Positions 17,686 to 25,972 of a DNA stretch of 42,778 bases are shown here, piece by piece (position 1 is the stretch's first letter; each line of letters starts with the position of its first letter). The DNA is from Deltaproteobacteria bacterium (GTDB taxonomy: Bacteria > Desulfobacterota > GWC2-55-46). The position numbers and the translations under genes are program-made. Below the pieces are notes generated by a model. The model had not been told where the DNA came from. It was given only the letters and a program-made list of their open reading frames with translations, and made no database searches. The stretch is from positions 1-42,778 of the forward strand of contig JACRCM010000117.1 in NCBI GenBank assembly GCA_016219025.1. The letters run 5' to 3'.

Positions 17686-19215
17686 ATGGTGAAGAAAAGA
17701 CCCGTTGATAAGAGGATAATCGGAAAGGGACGGCCAGCGCCGTCCCTTTCCGTTTTCAAGGCGCTCAATGAGATTGCCAGGCTCAGGGATGACGCGGTCG
17801 TCGAGGGGGTGGGCGCGCTTGCAAAGGGTCTGGGCATGGAGGTATGGCTCGTGGGCGGCGTGGTTCGGAACATCGCGCTCGGCATGGAGAGACCCCCTGA
17901 TTACGACTTCGCGGTCTCAGGGGACCCCAATGCCATTGCCATTGCCTCGGCGCGGCGTTTGGGCGGCTCCTGTTTCGTGCTCGATAAGGACGCGCCTTCG
18001 TACCGGGTGGCATTCAAAAAAGGCGGCGCAGCCTCAGGGGTGAGCCTCGATTTTTCGCCGTTGAAGGGCAAGGGCGTGCTCGACGACCTCAAGGCCAGGG
18101 ATTTTACGGTAGACGCGATGGCCGTGGACGTCAGCGCGTTATTTGCCGGAGAGGACGCGGGCGTGCTCGACCCGTGCGGCGGCGTGGAGGACGCAAAGGC
18201 CCGCGTCTTGAGGGCCGCGTCTCCCGGCGTATTTGACGAAGACCCTCTCAGGATGCTCAGGGCCGTAAGACTTTCGCGGCAGTATGGTCTTGAGATAACC
18301 GCCGATACGTCCTCTCTTATCAGGGCAAAGGCCGGGTTGATAGGGCGGAGCTCCGTGGAGCGGGTGCGGGACGAACTGCTTGCGATATTTTCAAACGAAG
18401 GCGCGTCCGTCGGCATCAGGATGCTCTACGAGACCGGCCTTATGAGGGTTATCATCCCGGAGATGGGGGATTGGGATGCCCCAACGGGATACGACGTGCT
18501 CTCGCATACGTTAAAGACCCTTGACGAGGCCGAGGCGTTGCTTGATGCCGTCACCGAAGCGTCTTTCGGCGGATATCACCTTCAAATCAAGAGGCGCATG
18601 GACGCGTCGGCCGGCGCGGTCTCGGGCAAGGCGTTTTTCAAGCTCGCTGCGTTTTTTCACGATGTCGGCAAGCCCTCGGTGATGACCAGCGAGGACGGCA
18701 GGCTCCGGTTCCGGGGGCACGACCATGTTGGAAGCCTGATGACGAAGGAAATATTGAGGAGGCTCAGGTTCAGCCGCACGACAGCCGGAGATGTCGCCAA
18801 GCTCGTCGGGAACCACCACAGGGTCTTCGGGCTCGTCGATCTGGCCAGACCGACCGCCCGTGCCAAGGCGCACCTCCTGCGCTCGGCCGGGCCCGGCCTT
18901 GGGATAGACCTTCTCCTCCTTGCGCTTGCGGACGCGAGGGCCACGCGCGGCGGCGAGGACGAGGCGCTCTTGAACGCGGTCCGCGGCATGATAGCGTTTC
19001 ATTACGAGGTCTATACGCGCAAGAGGCCGAAGCCCGTCTTGACCGGCACGGAGATAATGAAGACCTTCCGCATCCCCGAAGGCCCGCTCGTGGGAGAGGC
19101 CATGGCATGGATCGCCGAAGGCGTCGAGTCCGGCGCCGTGAAGACGAAGAAAGATGCCGTAGCGTTCGTGAGGGAGAGGCTGATGGAGAGACAGAAGGAG
19201 CGGCAAGGGCGGTGA
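17686..19215 (+). CDS. CCA-adding / poly(A) polymerase family nucleotidyltransferase with HD domain
   Basis: This class II nucleotidyltransferase adds CCA to tRNA 3' ends or poly(A) to RNA. The palm motif LVGGVVRNIALG is followed by PPDYDFAV, whose Asp pair binds the catalytic metal; the usual VRD is VRN here. RDFTVDAMAVD and DPLRMLRAVRLSRQYGLEI are the next conserved blocks, which recognise the base and bind RNA. At about residue 325, FKLAAFFHDVGKP is the HD motif of an appended phosphohydrolase-like domain, with HDHVG later. The length is 509 residues, like bacterial CCA enzymes with an HD domain. The tRNA-His in this window already encodes CCA, so the enzyme may serve repair, or polyadenylation. 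ATG 17686 is the first in-frame start. CCA versus poly(A) activity cannot be settled from sequence alone. Confidence 0.88.
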   Translation: MVKKRPVDKRIIGKGRPAPSLSVFKALNEIARLRDDAVVEGVGALAKGLGMEVWLVGGVVRNIALGMERPPDYDFAVSGDPNAIAIASARRLGGSCFVLDKDAPSYRVAFKKGGAASGVSLDFSPLKGKGVLDDLKARDFTVDAMAVDVSALFAGEDAGVLDPCGGVEDAKARVLRAASPGVFDEDPLRMLRAVRLSRQYGLEITADTSSLIRAKAGLIGRSSVERVRDELLAIFSNEGASVGIRMLYETGLMRVIIPEMGDWDAPTGYDVLSHTLKTLDEAEALLDAVTEASFGGYHLQIKRRMDASAGAVSGKAFFKLAAFFHDVGKPSVMTSEDGRLRFRGHDHVGSLMTKEILRRLRFSRTTAGDVAKLVGNHHRVFGLVDLARPTARAKAHLLRSAGPGLGIDLLLLALADARATRGGEDEALLNAVRGMIAFHYEVYTRKRPKPVLTGTEIMKTFRIPEGPLVGEAMAWIAEGVESGAVKTKKDAVAFVRERLMERQKERQGR

Positions 19216-19247
19216 TTCAGGCGAGGGCTTTCGCCCCGCATTTTGTC

Positions 19248-19275
19248 TTGACACAAGCCCCGCGTGGGTTACACT
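19248..19275 (+). promoter_or_regulatory. Sigma70-type promoter upstream of the b-type cytochrome
   Basis: TTGACA (19248-19253), a perfect -35 box, and TACACT (19270-19275) are spaced 16 bp apart, 44 bp before the start codon at 19319. This is the best promoter match in the window. Confidence 0.65.
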
Positions 19276-19318
19276 TATATGAGGCGTTGCCGCCCGTCTC
19301 ATACTGGAGAATCGCGCC

Positions 19319-19993
19319 ATGTCAAACTACCACCCAACGCTCGTCTATCACTGGTTCCTGCGGGTAGTCCACTGGGCTATAGCCGGGGCCGTCGCGCTTC
19401 TCCTGCCGCTCGGCATATTAATAGCCGTGGCCGACGACCTTAAAGTCCCGGAGGCGAACGCCGACGTGGTCGTGGGCATACACGCCGCAATAGGGTTTTT
19501 CTTCGCCTCCGCCATCCTCATCCGCGTGATACTGCTCTTTGCCTGGGGAGATACCTCCGGTTGGCGCGACGTTGCGCCTCATACGAGGGCGCAGTTCAAT
19601 ATCGCAAGAGACACCATAAAGTATTACCTCAAGGGCTTCAGGGGAGGGCCCCCGCTTTACTACGGACATAATCCTTTTGCCGGGATAGTCTACACGGCGT
19701 TTTTTTTCTTCGCGCTCACCCAGGCCGCAAGCGGCATAACGATGGTGGTCGTCCATCTGCTCACCGAGGGTGGCGGGAATAAGGCGGCTAAGGCATACGC
19801 GGACGCGGCGTTCATCGCGCACGACGTGGGCGCGCTCTTCGTAATATTCTACGTCTTCGCCCACCTCGGCGCCCTTGCCCTGCATGACATAGTAGAGCGG
19901 CGCGGCCTTGCGTCGAGCATGATAAGCGGATGCAAGTTTTTCAACGACGAGGAACTGAAGGAACTCGAGGCCCGCAAGGGCCGTGGAAGATGA
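19319..19993 (+). CDS. Cytochrome b561 / Ni-hydrogenase b-type cytochrome family membrane protein
   Basis: This integral membrane di-haem cytochrome of the PF01292 type passes electrons between the quinone pool and a periplasmic redox partner. Four membrane helices are visible: residues about 10-38 (FLRVVHWAIAGAVALLLPLG), 50-78 (GIHAAIGFFFASAILIRVI), 115-145 (GIVYTAFFFFALTQAASGI) and 160-190 (HDVGALFVIFYVFAHLGALA). Candidate haem ligands are His11, the His of VVHW, the His of GIHAA, and the His of AHDVG and FAHLG. The length is 224 residues. No hydrogenase, formate dehydrogenase or cytochrome c gene flanks it, so its partner is unknown. It has its own promoter-like sequence. Confidence 0.85.
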   Translation: MSNYHPTLVYHWFLRVVHWAIAGAVALLLPLGILIAVADDLKVPEANADVVVGIHAAIGFFFASAILIRVILLFAWGDTSGWRDVAPHTRAQFNIARDTIKYYLKGFRGGPPLYYGHNPFAGIVYTAFFFFALTQAASGITMVVVHLLTEGGGNKAAKAYADAAFIAHDVGALFVIFYVFAHLGALALHDIVERRGLASSMISGCKFFNDEELKELEARKGRGR

Positions 19994-20007
19994 CCCTTGC
20001 CGGCGTT

Positions 20008-20035
20008 GCCCGCCGCCCGCCGCCCGCCGCCCGCC
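20008..20035 (+). repeat. Tandem heptamer repeat, 4 copies
   Basis: Four perfect GCCCGCC units lie between the cytochrome gene and the MEMO-like gene, 15 bp after the cytochrome stop and just before a promoter-like sequence. A period of 7 bp in an intergenic gap again matches the other arrays. Confidence 0.92.
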
Positions 20036-20045
20036 ATCCCCGGAC

Positions 20046-20075
20046 TTTACAATAACAATCCCCCTGTGTTAGTAT
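20046..20075 (+). promoter_or_regulatory. Candidate promoter upstream of the MEMO-like gene
   Basis: TTTACA (20046-20051) and TAGTAT (20070-20075) are spaced by 18 bp in a locally AT-rich stretch, 32 bp before the ATG at 20107. Confidence 0.4.
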
Positions 20076-20106
20076 TTTTACCGGTGCGATAAGCCCGATA
20101 AAGGGC

Positions 20107-20925
20107 ATGGACAGGTCTGCTATGGTGAGAAAACCCTGCGTTGCCGGGCGGTTTTATCCGCAAGAGGCGGCTGCGCTGCGCGAAAACGTCTCCCAGCTCC
20201 TCGCCAATGGCGGGACAAAGGAGAAGGCGGTTGCCGTCATGGCCCCGCACGCCGGGTACGTATACTCCGGGGCCGTGGCCGGGGCCGTCTATGCCACCGT
20301 GTCCGTGCCGGACGCCGTCATCCTCATCGGCCCTAACCATACCGGGCTCGGGGAGAACGCCGCCGTAATGCCGGACGGCGTCTGGCGCACGCCCCTGGGC
20401 GGCGCGCCGGTAAACGAAGAGCTTGCCGGGCTGTGTCTGGACTCATCCCCGCTCTTCAAGGGCGACTGCTCCGCGCACCTGATGGAGCACTCCCTTGAGG
20501 TGCAACTCCCGTTCATCCAGCTCCTGAACGGCTCCGCGTCGATCGTGCCGATAACCGTAATGACCGCGGACGCGGGAGATTGCGAGGAGATGGGCGCGGC
20601 CATCGCGTCGGCGATAACCGCTTACGGCAAGGACGCGCTCATCGTCATAAGCTCGGACATGAACCACTACGAACCTGACAAGGTCACGAGGGCCAAGGAC
20701 AAGCTCGCCATCGCCAGAGTGCTCGCGCTCGACGCGGCGGGGCTTCTCCTCGTAGCCGGGAAAAAGGACATTACCATGTGCGGCATAATACCCGCCGCCA
20801 TAGCGATATTCGCCTCCAAAAGACTCGGGGCCAGAGAGGCCCATCTGGTCAGATACGCCACGTCAGGAGAGGCGTTCGGCGATTTTTCGCAGGTCGTAGG
20901 ATACGCCGGGGTGATGATAAAGTAA
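20107..20925 (+). CDS. amrB: AmmeMemoRadiSam system protein B (MEMO family)
   Basis: The protein is a MEMO-family member, related to extradiol dioxygenases. Conserved blocks are AGRFYP near residue 15, [38 protein letters not shown] and MCGIIPA; the three His and the Cys of the metal-like site are all present. The length of 272 residues is typical. In many prokaryotes it is encoded with AMMECR1 and a radical SAM protein (the AmmeMemoRadiSam set), whose chemistry is not established. Neither partner is in this window. ATG 20107 is taken as the start; ATG 20125 ([13 protein letters not shown]) is an alternative that fits the family N-terminus slightly better. Confidence 0.9.
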   Translation: MDRSAMVRKPCVAGRFYPQEAAALRENVSQLLANGGTKEKAVAVMAPHAGYVYSGAVAGAVYATVSVPDAVILIGPNHTGLGENAAVMPDGVWRTPLGGAPVNEELAGLCLDSSPLFKGDCSAHLMEHSLEVQLPFIQLLNGSASIVPITVMTADAGDCEEMGAAIASAITAYGKDALIVISSDMNHYEPDKVTRAKDKLAIARVLALDAAGLLLVAGKKDITMCGIIPAAIAIFASKRLGAREAHLVRYATSGEAFGDFSQVVGYAGVMIK

Positions 20926-20953
20926 AAGCCGTGAACGGTTATCGGTTGTCCCA

Positions 20954-20982
20954 CTCGTTCCCAAGCGGAGCTTGGGAACGAG
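20954..20982. repeat. GGA-loop palindrome (REP-like), upstream of gltX
   Basis: The perfect 13-bp arms CTCGTTCCCAAGC (20954-20966) and GCTTGGGAACGAG (20970-20982) enclose the loop GGA. Two hairpins of the same design lie at 39077-39130. A single GGTTATCGGTTG heptamer-like unit (20937-20948) directly precedes it. Such 'cgttccca...tgggaacg' palindromes are widely dispersed in bacterial genomes. Confidence 0.88.
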
Positions 20983-21023
20983 AAATGATCACGCATCACG
21001 GTTTTTCACAAGGGGGTTTCGCA

Positions 21024-22421
21024 TTGACTGTCCGCACTCGCTTCGCGCCGTCCCCGACCGGGTATCTTCACGTCGGCGGGGCGCGCACCGCGCTCTTCAA
21101 CTGGCTATTCGCCAAGCGTCACAAGGGCAAATTCATCCTGAGGATCGAGGACACCGACGCCGCGCGCAGCACCGAGGAGTCCATACAGGCGATACTCGAC
21201 GGCATGGAGTGGCTCGGTCTTACGTGGGACGAAGGGCCTTTTTTCCAGAGTAAGATGTTCGACGCATACAGGGCGCACGCTAAAAAGCTCCTTGACGCCG
21301 GGCTTGCCTACAGGTGCTACTGCGCGCCTGAGGAGCTTGAGGCGCGGCGCGAGGCCGCCCTCAAGGAGGGACGCCCGCCCAAGTACGACGGCAGGTGCAG
21401 GGCGCGCACTGACGCGCCCGATAAGCCCTACGCCGTGAGGTTCAAGACGCCAGGCGGAGGCGCGACCTCTTTCGCGGATGTCATAAAGGGCCATATCAGC
21501 TTCGAGAATTCAGCCATGGAAGACCTCGTGATATTGAGGAGCGATTCCACCCCGACCTACAACTTCTGCGTGGTGGTGGACGACGCCACGATGGGCATAA
21601 CGCACGTCGTGAGGGGAGACGACCACATAAACAACACGCCCAAGCAGATACTCATATACAGGGCGCTTGGGTACGAGTTGCCGGTCTTCGCGCACCTGCC
21701 CATGATACTCGGCTCGGACAAGACGCGCCTATCGAAGCGCCACGGCGCTACCTCGGTCATGGCTTACAAGGAAATGGGCTATCTGCCCCACAGCCTCGTC
21801 AACTATCTCGCGCGCCTTGGTTGGTCGCACGGGGATCAGGAGATATTCTCCATCGAGGAGCTTGTCGAGAAGTTCTCGTTCGAGAACGTCGGCGCGTCTT
21901 CCGGCGTCTTCAACCCGGAAAAGCTCCTCTGGCTCAACCACCCGGACATAAAAGAGATGAGGGAGGAGGCAATAGCCCCGCTCCTCCTGCCGTTCCTGAA
22001 GGAGAAGGGCATAGACGCCGGGGGCGACGCGAGGCTCCTCGCCATCATAAAGACCCTGAAAGAGAGGGCCAAGACCCTGCGCGAGTTGTCGGACGCGGCG
22101 GAGTTCTATTTCGCAGGCAAGGTCTCTTACGACCCGAAGGCCGCCGAGAAGTTCCTGACGAAGGAGGCCCTGCCTCTTTTCGAGGGGCTTATCGCGGGCT
22201 TGTCGGGTCTCTCCGAATTCACCGAGGCGAAGGTCGAGGAGGTCTTCAACGCGATACTTAACGCGAACGGGTTGAAGCTCGGCAAGCTCGCCCAGCCGGT
22301 GAGGGTCGCCCTGACCGGCGGCACGGTCAGTCCCGGGATATTCGAGATGATAGCGGCGATGGGCAAGGAGAGGGCCGTCGCAAGGCTCCATGACGCCGCC
22401 GCTTACATGAAAAAGGGCTGA
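21024..22421 (+). CDS. gltX: Glutamyl-tRNA synthetase
   Basis: GltX charges tRNA-Glu (and in some bacteria tRNA-Gln). The class I signatures are present: [14 protein letters not shown], the HIGH-like motif, at residues about 9-22, and [11 protein letters not shown], the KMSKS-like motif, near residue 235. The linker domain has [14 protein letters not shown] without a zinc-binding set of cysteines. The length of 465 residues is normal. The frame is open back to 20778, but TTG at 21024 is the start: GGGGG lies 7 nt upstream, the product begins [13 protein letters not shown], and the upstream part reads through the GGA-loop palindrome and the end of amrB. No gatCAB genes are in the window, so discriminating versus non-discriminating specificity cannot be judged. 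Confidence 0.95.
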   Translation: MTVRTRFAPSPTGYLHVGGARTALFNWLFAKRHKGKFILRIEDTDAARSTEESIQAILDGMEWLGLTWDEGPFFQSKMFDAYRAHAKKLLDAGLAYRCYCAPEELEARREAALKEGRPPKYDGRCRARTDAPDKPYAVRFKTPGGGATSFADVIKGHISFENSAMEDLVILRSDSTPTYNFCVVVDDATMGITHVVRGDDHINNTPKQILIYRALGYELPVFAHLPMILGSDKTRLSKRHGATSVMAYKEMGYLPHSLVNYLARLGWSHGDQEIFSIEELVEKFSFENVGASSGVFNPEKLLWLNHPDIKEMREEAIAPLLLPFLKEKGIDAGGDARLLAIIKTLKERAKTLRELSDAAEFYFAGKVSYDPKAAEKFLTKEALPLFEGLIAGLSGLSEFTEAKVEEVFNAILNANGLKLGKLAQPVRVALTGGTVSPGIFEMIAAMGKERAVARLHDAAAYMKKG

Positions 22422-22422
22422 T

Positions 22423-22444
22423 GCGGGCAATCCCCGCCTATTTT
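22423..22444 (+). terminator. Short GC hairpin after gltX, weak terminator
   Basis: GCGGG (22423-22427) and CCCGC (22433-22437) form a 5-bp stem starting 2 bp after the gltX stop, followed by CTATTTT. Short stem and broken T run, so weak. Confidence 0.4.
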
Positions 22445-22446
22445 CC

Positions 22447-22476
22447 TTGACTTTCCGATGCAATATTGGCTAAATA
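22447..22476 (+). promoter_or_regulatory. Candidate promoter and leader hairpin of the pyruvate carboxylase operon
   Basis: TTGACT (22447-22452) and TAAATA (22471-22476) are 18 bp apart in AT-rich DNA. Downstream, in the presumed leader, GGCCGC (22484-22489) pairs with GCGGCC (22500-22505), a small hairpin 20 bp before the pycA start. Confidence 0.45.
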
Positions 22477-22525
22477 TTCCATTGGCCGCGTCATTTTTAG
22501 CGGCCGGGGATAACGGTATTCAGGC

Positions 22526-23944
22526 ATGTTCAAAAAGGTATTGATAGCAAACAGGGGCGAGATCGCCACCAGGGTCATCAGGGCTTGCAAGGAGCTTGAC
22601 ATACCCACGGTCGCCATCTATTCGGAGGACGACGCCACGTCCCTCTACGTCAAGAAGGCCGATGAGTCCTACATGGTCGGCCCCGGGCCGATACAGGGGT
22701 ATCTCAACATCCACCGCATAGTCGACCTCGCCACGAGGATAGGCGTGGACGCGATACATCCCGGGTACGGGTTCCTCTCGGAAAACCCCAAGTTCGCCGA
22801 GCTCTGCGAGGAGAAGGGCATAACGTTTATCGGCCCGGCGAGCACGACGATAACGGACATGGGGGACAAGGTCAACGCCAGGCGCATGATGAAGGCCGCC
22901 GGCGTGCCTATACTCCCAGGCACCGAGGACTCGGTAAAGGACGCCGGCGAGGCGGTCGCCTTCGCCGAGGAGATGGGCTATCCCGTAATGATAAAGGCGT
23001 CGGGCGGCGGAGGCGGCAGGGGGCTCAGGGTGGCGCGCAACAGGGGAGAGCTCGTCGATTCCTTTATGACCGCAAAGAAGGAGAGCGCCGCGGCATTCGG
23101 GCTGTCCGAGGTCTTTCTCGAAAAGTATCTGGAGCGGCCCCATCATATAGAATTCCAGATACTTGCCGACAATCACGGCAACATAGTGCACTTAGGCGAG
23201 CGCGACTGCTCCATACAGAGGAGGCACCAGAAACTCATCGAGATAACGCCGTCGCTCATGCTCGACGAGGGCCTCAGGGCGCGCATGGGCGCCGACGCGA
23301 TAAAGGCCGCCGCAGCGGCCAATTACACGAACGCGGGCACGGTCGAGTTTCTCGTGGATAATAAGATGAACTATTACTTCCTTGAGATGAACACGAGGAT
23401 TCAGGTCGAGCACGCGATAACCGAGGAGACCACGGGGATAGACCTCGTCAAGAAGCAGATAGAGATAGCCGCGGGCGCCCCGCTCGGCATCAGGCAAGAG
23501 GACGTCAGGATAAACGGCTACGCGATGGAGTGCAGGATATGCGCCGAAGACCCCAAGAACAACTTCTTCCCCAGCTTCGGCAAGGTCACGGCCTACTACT
23601 CGCCCGGCGGCATAGGCGTGAGGATAGACGGCGCGATATACAAGGACTTCATTGTGCCCTCGCACTACGACTCCCTCGTGGTCAAGCTGATAGTAAGGGG
23701 CTCGACCTGGGAGGAGACGGTCGCCCGGACTCACAGGTGTCTTGACGAGTTCGTTATACGCGGCGTAAAGACGACGATACTCTTTCTCAAGAAGATAATG
23801 AAAGACCCGGACTTCAAGGCCGGAGGGTTCGACACCGGCTATATCGACAGGAAGCCCGAGCTTATGGACTACGACGAGTACGGCGAGCCGACTGACGTGG
23901 TCGCCGCCATATCGGCGGCCATAGCCGCGCATCACGGGTTCTAA
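22526..23944 (+). CDS. pycA: Pyruvate carboxylase subunit A (biotin carboxylase)
   Basis: This 472-residue ATP-grasp biotin carboxylase is a paralogue of accC in the same window. The motifs are KVLIANRGEIATRVIRACKE, KASGGGGGRGLR, HIEFQILADNHGNIVHLGER, DCSIQRRHQK and EMNTRIQVEHAITE. It is assigned to pyruvate carboxylase because a biotinylated carboxyltransferase gene follows 24 bp later. Two-subunit pyruvate carboxylases replenish oxaloacetate from pyruvate. The ATG at 22526 has no strong ribosome site. Slightly longer than AccC (444 aa), with extra C-terminal residues from about 440. Misassignment to acetyl-CoA carboxylase is unlikely, given the neighbour. Confidence 0.92.
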   Translation: MFKKVLIANRGEIATRVIRACKELDIPTVAIYSEDDATSLYVKKADESYMVGPGPIQGYLNIHRIVDLATRIGVDAIHPGYGFLSENPKFAELCEEKGITFIGPASTTITDMGDKVNARRMMKAAGVPILPGTEDSVKDAGEAVAFAEEMGYPVMIKASGGGGGRGLRVARNRGELVDSFMTAKKESAAAFGLSEVFLEKYLERPHHIEFQILADNHGNIVHLGERDCSIQRRHQKLIEITPSLMLDEGLRARMGADAIKAAAAANYTNAGTVEFLVDNKMNYYFLEMNTRIQVEHAITEETTGIDLVKKQIEIAAGAPLGIRQEDVRINGYAMECRICAEDPKNNFFPSFGKVTAYYSPGGIGVRIDGAIYKDFIVPSHYDSLVVKLIVRGSTWEETVARTHRCLDEFVIRGVKTTILFLKKIMKDPDFKAGGFDTGYIDRKPELMDYDEYGEPTDVVAAISAAIAAHHGF

Positions 23945-23968
23945 TAACCGGCAAACGGATTGAAAATA

Positions 23969-25876
23969 ATGCCAAACACCAACAAGAACAAGGCCGCAAA
24001 AAAGCCGGAGAAAAAAGACCTCCGCACGCGGATCACCGACACGGTGCTGCGCGATTCCCACCAGTCGCTCCTCGCCACGCGCATGAGGACCGCCGACATG
24101 CTCGGGGCCGCCTCCATGCTCGACCGGGTGGGATACTGGTCGCTTGAGGTCTGGGGCGGGGCGACGTTCGATTCGTGTCTGAGGTTCCTGAAAGAAGACC
24201 CGTGGGAGAGGCTCATCCAGCTCAGGAAGGCGATCCCGAACACGCGGCTACAGATGCTCCTGCGCGGCCAGAACCTGGTCGGCTACAGGCACTACCCCGA
24301 CGACGTGGTCAGGAAGTTCGTCGAGAGGGCCGCGAAGAACGGCGTCGACATCTTCAGGATATTCGACGCCTTGAACGACCTGCGGAACATCGACGTGGCG
24401 GTCAAGGCCGCTAAGGACGCCCGCGCGCTCGTCGAGGCGACTATCTGCTACACGACCTCGCCGGTGCACACGCACGACGGGTTCGTGGAGATGGCCTTAA
24501 AGCTCGAGGCAATGGGCGCGGACACGATATGCGTGAAGGACATGGCCGGACTCCTGACCCCGATGGCCGCGTTCGATCTCGTGACCAAGCTCAGGCAGAA
24601 GGTCGGGCTCCCGATACACATACACTCGCACGATTCATCAGGGCTCGCGGCCATGAGTTATCTGAAGGCCGTGGAGGCCGGCGCGGAGATAATCGACTGC
24701 GCGATATCGTCGCTCGCCTCCGGCACGTCGCAGCCGCCGACCGAGACGATGGTCGCGGCCCTGCGGGATACGCCTTACGACACCGGACTCGACCTCGCGC
24801 TCCTCTCCGACATCGGCGATTATTTCAGGGACGTGAGGAAGAAGTACAAGAGGTTCGAAAGCGAATTCACGGCCATAAACACAAAGACCCTCGTGGTGCA
24901 GATACCGGGCGGGATGATATCGAACCTCGCCAATCAGCTCAAGGAGCAGAACGCGCTCGACAAGATGAACGCGGTGCTCGAGGAGATCCCCCGCGTGAGA
25001 AAAGACATGGGGTATCCGCCGCTCGTCACCCCGACCTCGCAGGTCGTGGGCACGCAGGCGACGCTCAACGTGCTCATGGGCGAGAGGTATAAGGTCATCA
25101 CGAGCGAGACGCGCAACTACTTCAAGGGCCTCTACGGCAGGCCGCCGGGGCCGGTGGACGAGGCCGCCAAGAAGGCCGCCGTAGGCGGGGAAAAGGCCAT
25201 CACGTGCCGCCCGGCGGACCTCCTCGAACCCGAGCTCGAGAAGATAGCCCGCGAACTCGACGGAAAGGCCAAGAGGATAGAGGACATCCTGAGCTACGCC
25301 CTATTTCCGGTAGTCGCCCTCGAGTTCTTCGAGCAGCGGGAGGCAGGCAAGCTCGAACCGGAACCGCTGGAGGAAAAGACACCGGAGGACGCGGTCGCCG
25401 CGCCAGCCGGGCTGCGTCTCGCGCCGAGCGAGTTCGTCGTCACGGTGCACGGGGAGAACTACAAGGTAAAGGTGGCCGGGACGGGCCATAAGGACAAGGT
25501 TACTGGCAAGAGACCGTATTTCATAAAGGTCGACAACCGTCTCGAAGAGGTGATGGTCGAGTCCCTGACCGAGGTCATACCCTCGACCGCCGGAGAGATA
25601 GAAGGCTCGTCCGTGACGCAGTCGCTCCGTCCCAAGGCAAGAAAGGAGGGCGACGTGACGACGCCGATACCCGGCAAGGTCACCTCCATCAAGGTGTCCG
25701 TAGGCGAGAAGGTGGAGGAGGGCGATACCCTCCTGACCGTCGAGGCCATGAAGATGGAGAACGAGGTCCACACGCCGGTCAGCGGCGTCGTAAGGAAGAT
25801 AAACGTCAAGATAGGCGACTCCGTGAACCCCGACGAGACCCTCATCGAGGTCGAGCGCGAACAAGCCGCGCAGTAA
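23969..25876 (+). CDS. pycB: Pyruvate carboxylase subunit B (carboxyltransferase plus biotin domain)
   Basis: The 635-residue protein transfers CO2 from biotin to pyruvate. Residues about 20-290 are an HMG-CoA-lyase-like TIM barrel with TVLRDSHQSLLATRMRT (metal and pyruvate binding) and DTICVKDMAGLL. A PYC/OADA domain follows to about 470. The C-terminus is a biotinyl domain, with VEAMKMENEVHTPVSG holding the biotinylated Lys. The same architecture occurs in the alpha subunit of Na+-pumping oxaloacetate decarboxylase, but the beta and gamma membrane subunits are missing and a biotin carboxylase is present, so carboxylase is favoured. The frame opens at TTG 23960; ATG 23969 is preferred, with GGA about 10 nt upstream. 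Confidence 0.92.
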   Translation: MPNTNKNKAAKKPEKKDLRTRITDTVLRDSHQSLLATRMRTADMLGAASMLDRVGYWSLEVWGGATFDSCLRFLKEDPWERLIQLRKAIPNTRLQMLLRGQNLVGYRHYPDDVVRKFVERAAKNGVDIFRIFDALNDLRNIDVAVKAAKDARALVEATICYTTSPVHTHDGFVEMALKLEAMGADTICVKDMAGLLTPMAAFDLVTKLRQKVGLPIHIHSHDSSGLAAMSYLKAVEAGAEIIDCAISSLASGTSQPPTETMVAALRDTPYDTGLDLALLSDIGDYFRDVRKKYKRFESEFTAINTKTLVVQIPGGMISNLANQLKEQNALDKMNAVLEEIPRVRKDMGYPPLVTPTSQVVGTQATLNVLMGERYKVITSETRNYFKGLYGRPPGPVDEAAKKAAVGGEKAITCRPADLLEPELEKIARELDGKAKRIEDILSYALFPVVALEFFEQREAGKLEPEPLEEKTPEDAVAAPAGLRLAPSEFVVTVHGENYKVKVAGTGHKDKVTGKRPYFIKVDNRLEEVMVESLTEVIPSTAGEIEGSSVTQSLRPKARKEGDVTTPIPGKVTSIKVSVGEKVEEGDTLLTVEAMKMENEVHTPVSGVVRKINVKIGDSVNPDETLIEVEREQAAQ

Positions 25877-25889
25877 GGCCGTTTAAAAT

Positions 25890-25910
25890 GGGAGGCGGGA
25901 GGCGGGAGGG
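25890..25910 (+). repeat. Tandem heptamer repeat, 3 copies, upstream of the M20 gene
   Basis: GGGAGGC, GGGAGGC and GGGAGGG lie head to tail 14 bp after the pycB stop. The later C-rich stretch 25947-25967 is a rough reverse complement of the array, so the 96-bp gap could fold on itself. No ribosome site is seen before the next ATG. Confidence 0.8.
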
Positions 25911-25972
25911 GGAAGGTGGAAAAAGCCTTGCCATTGCGCGTCACATCCCCCACGCCCCCTACCTCCTAAAAC

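Noticed and set aside
23969-25876. Oxaloacetate decarboxylase alpha subunit
   Set aside because: The domain order would fit, but the membrane beta and gamma subunits are missing and a biotin carboxylase gene sits directly upstream.
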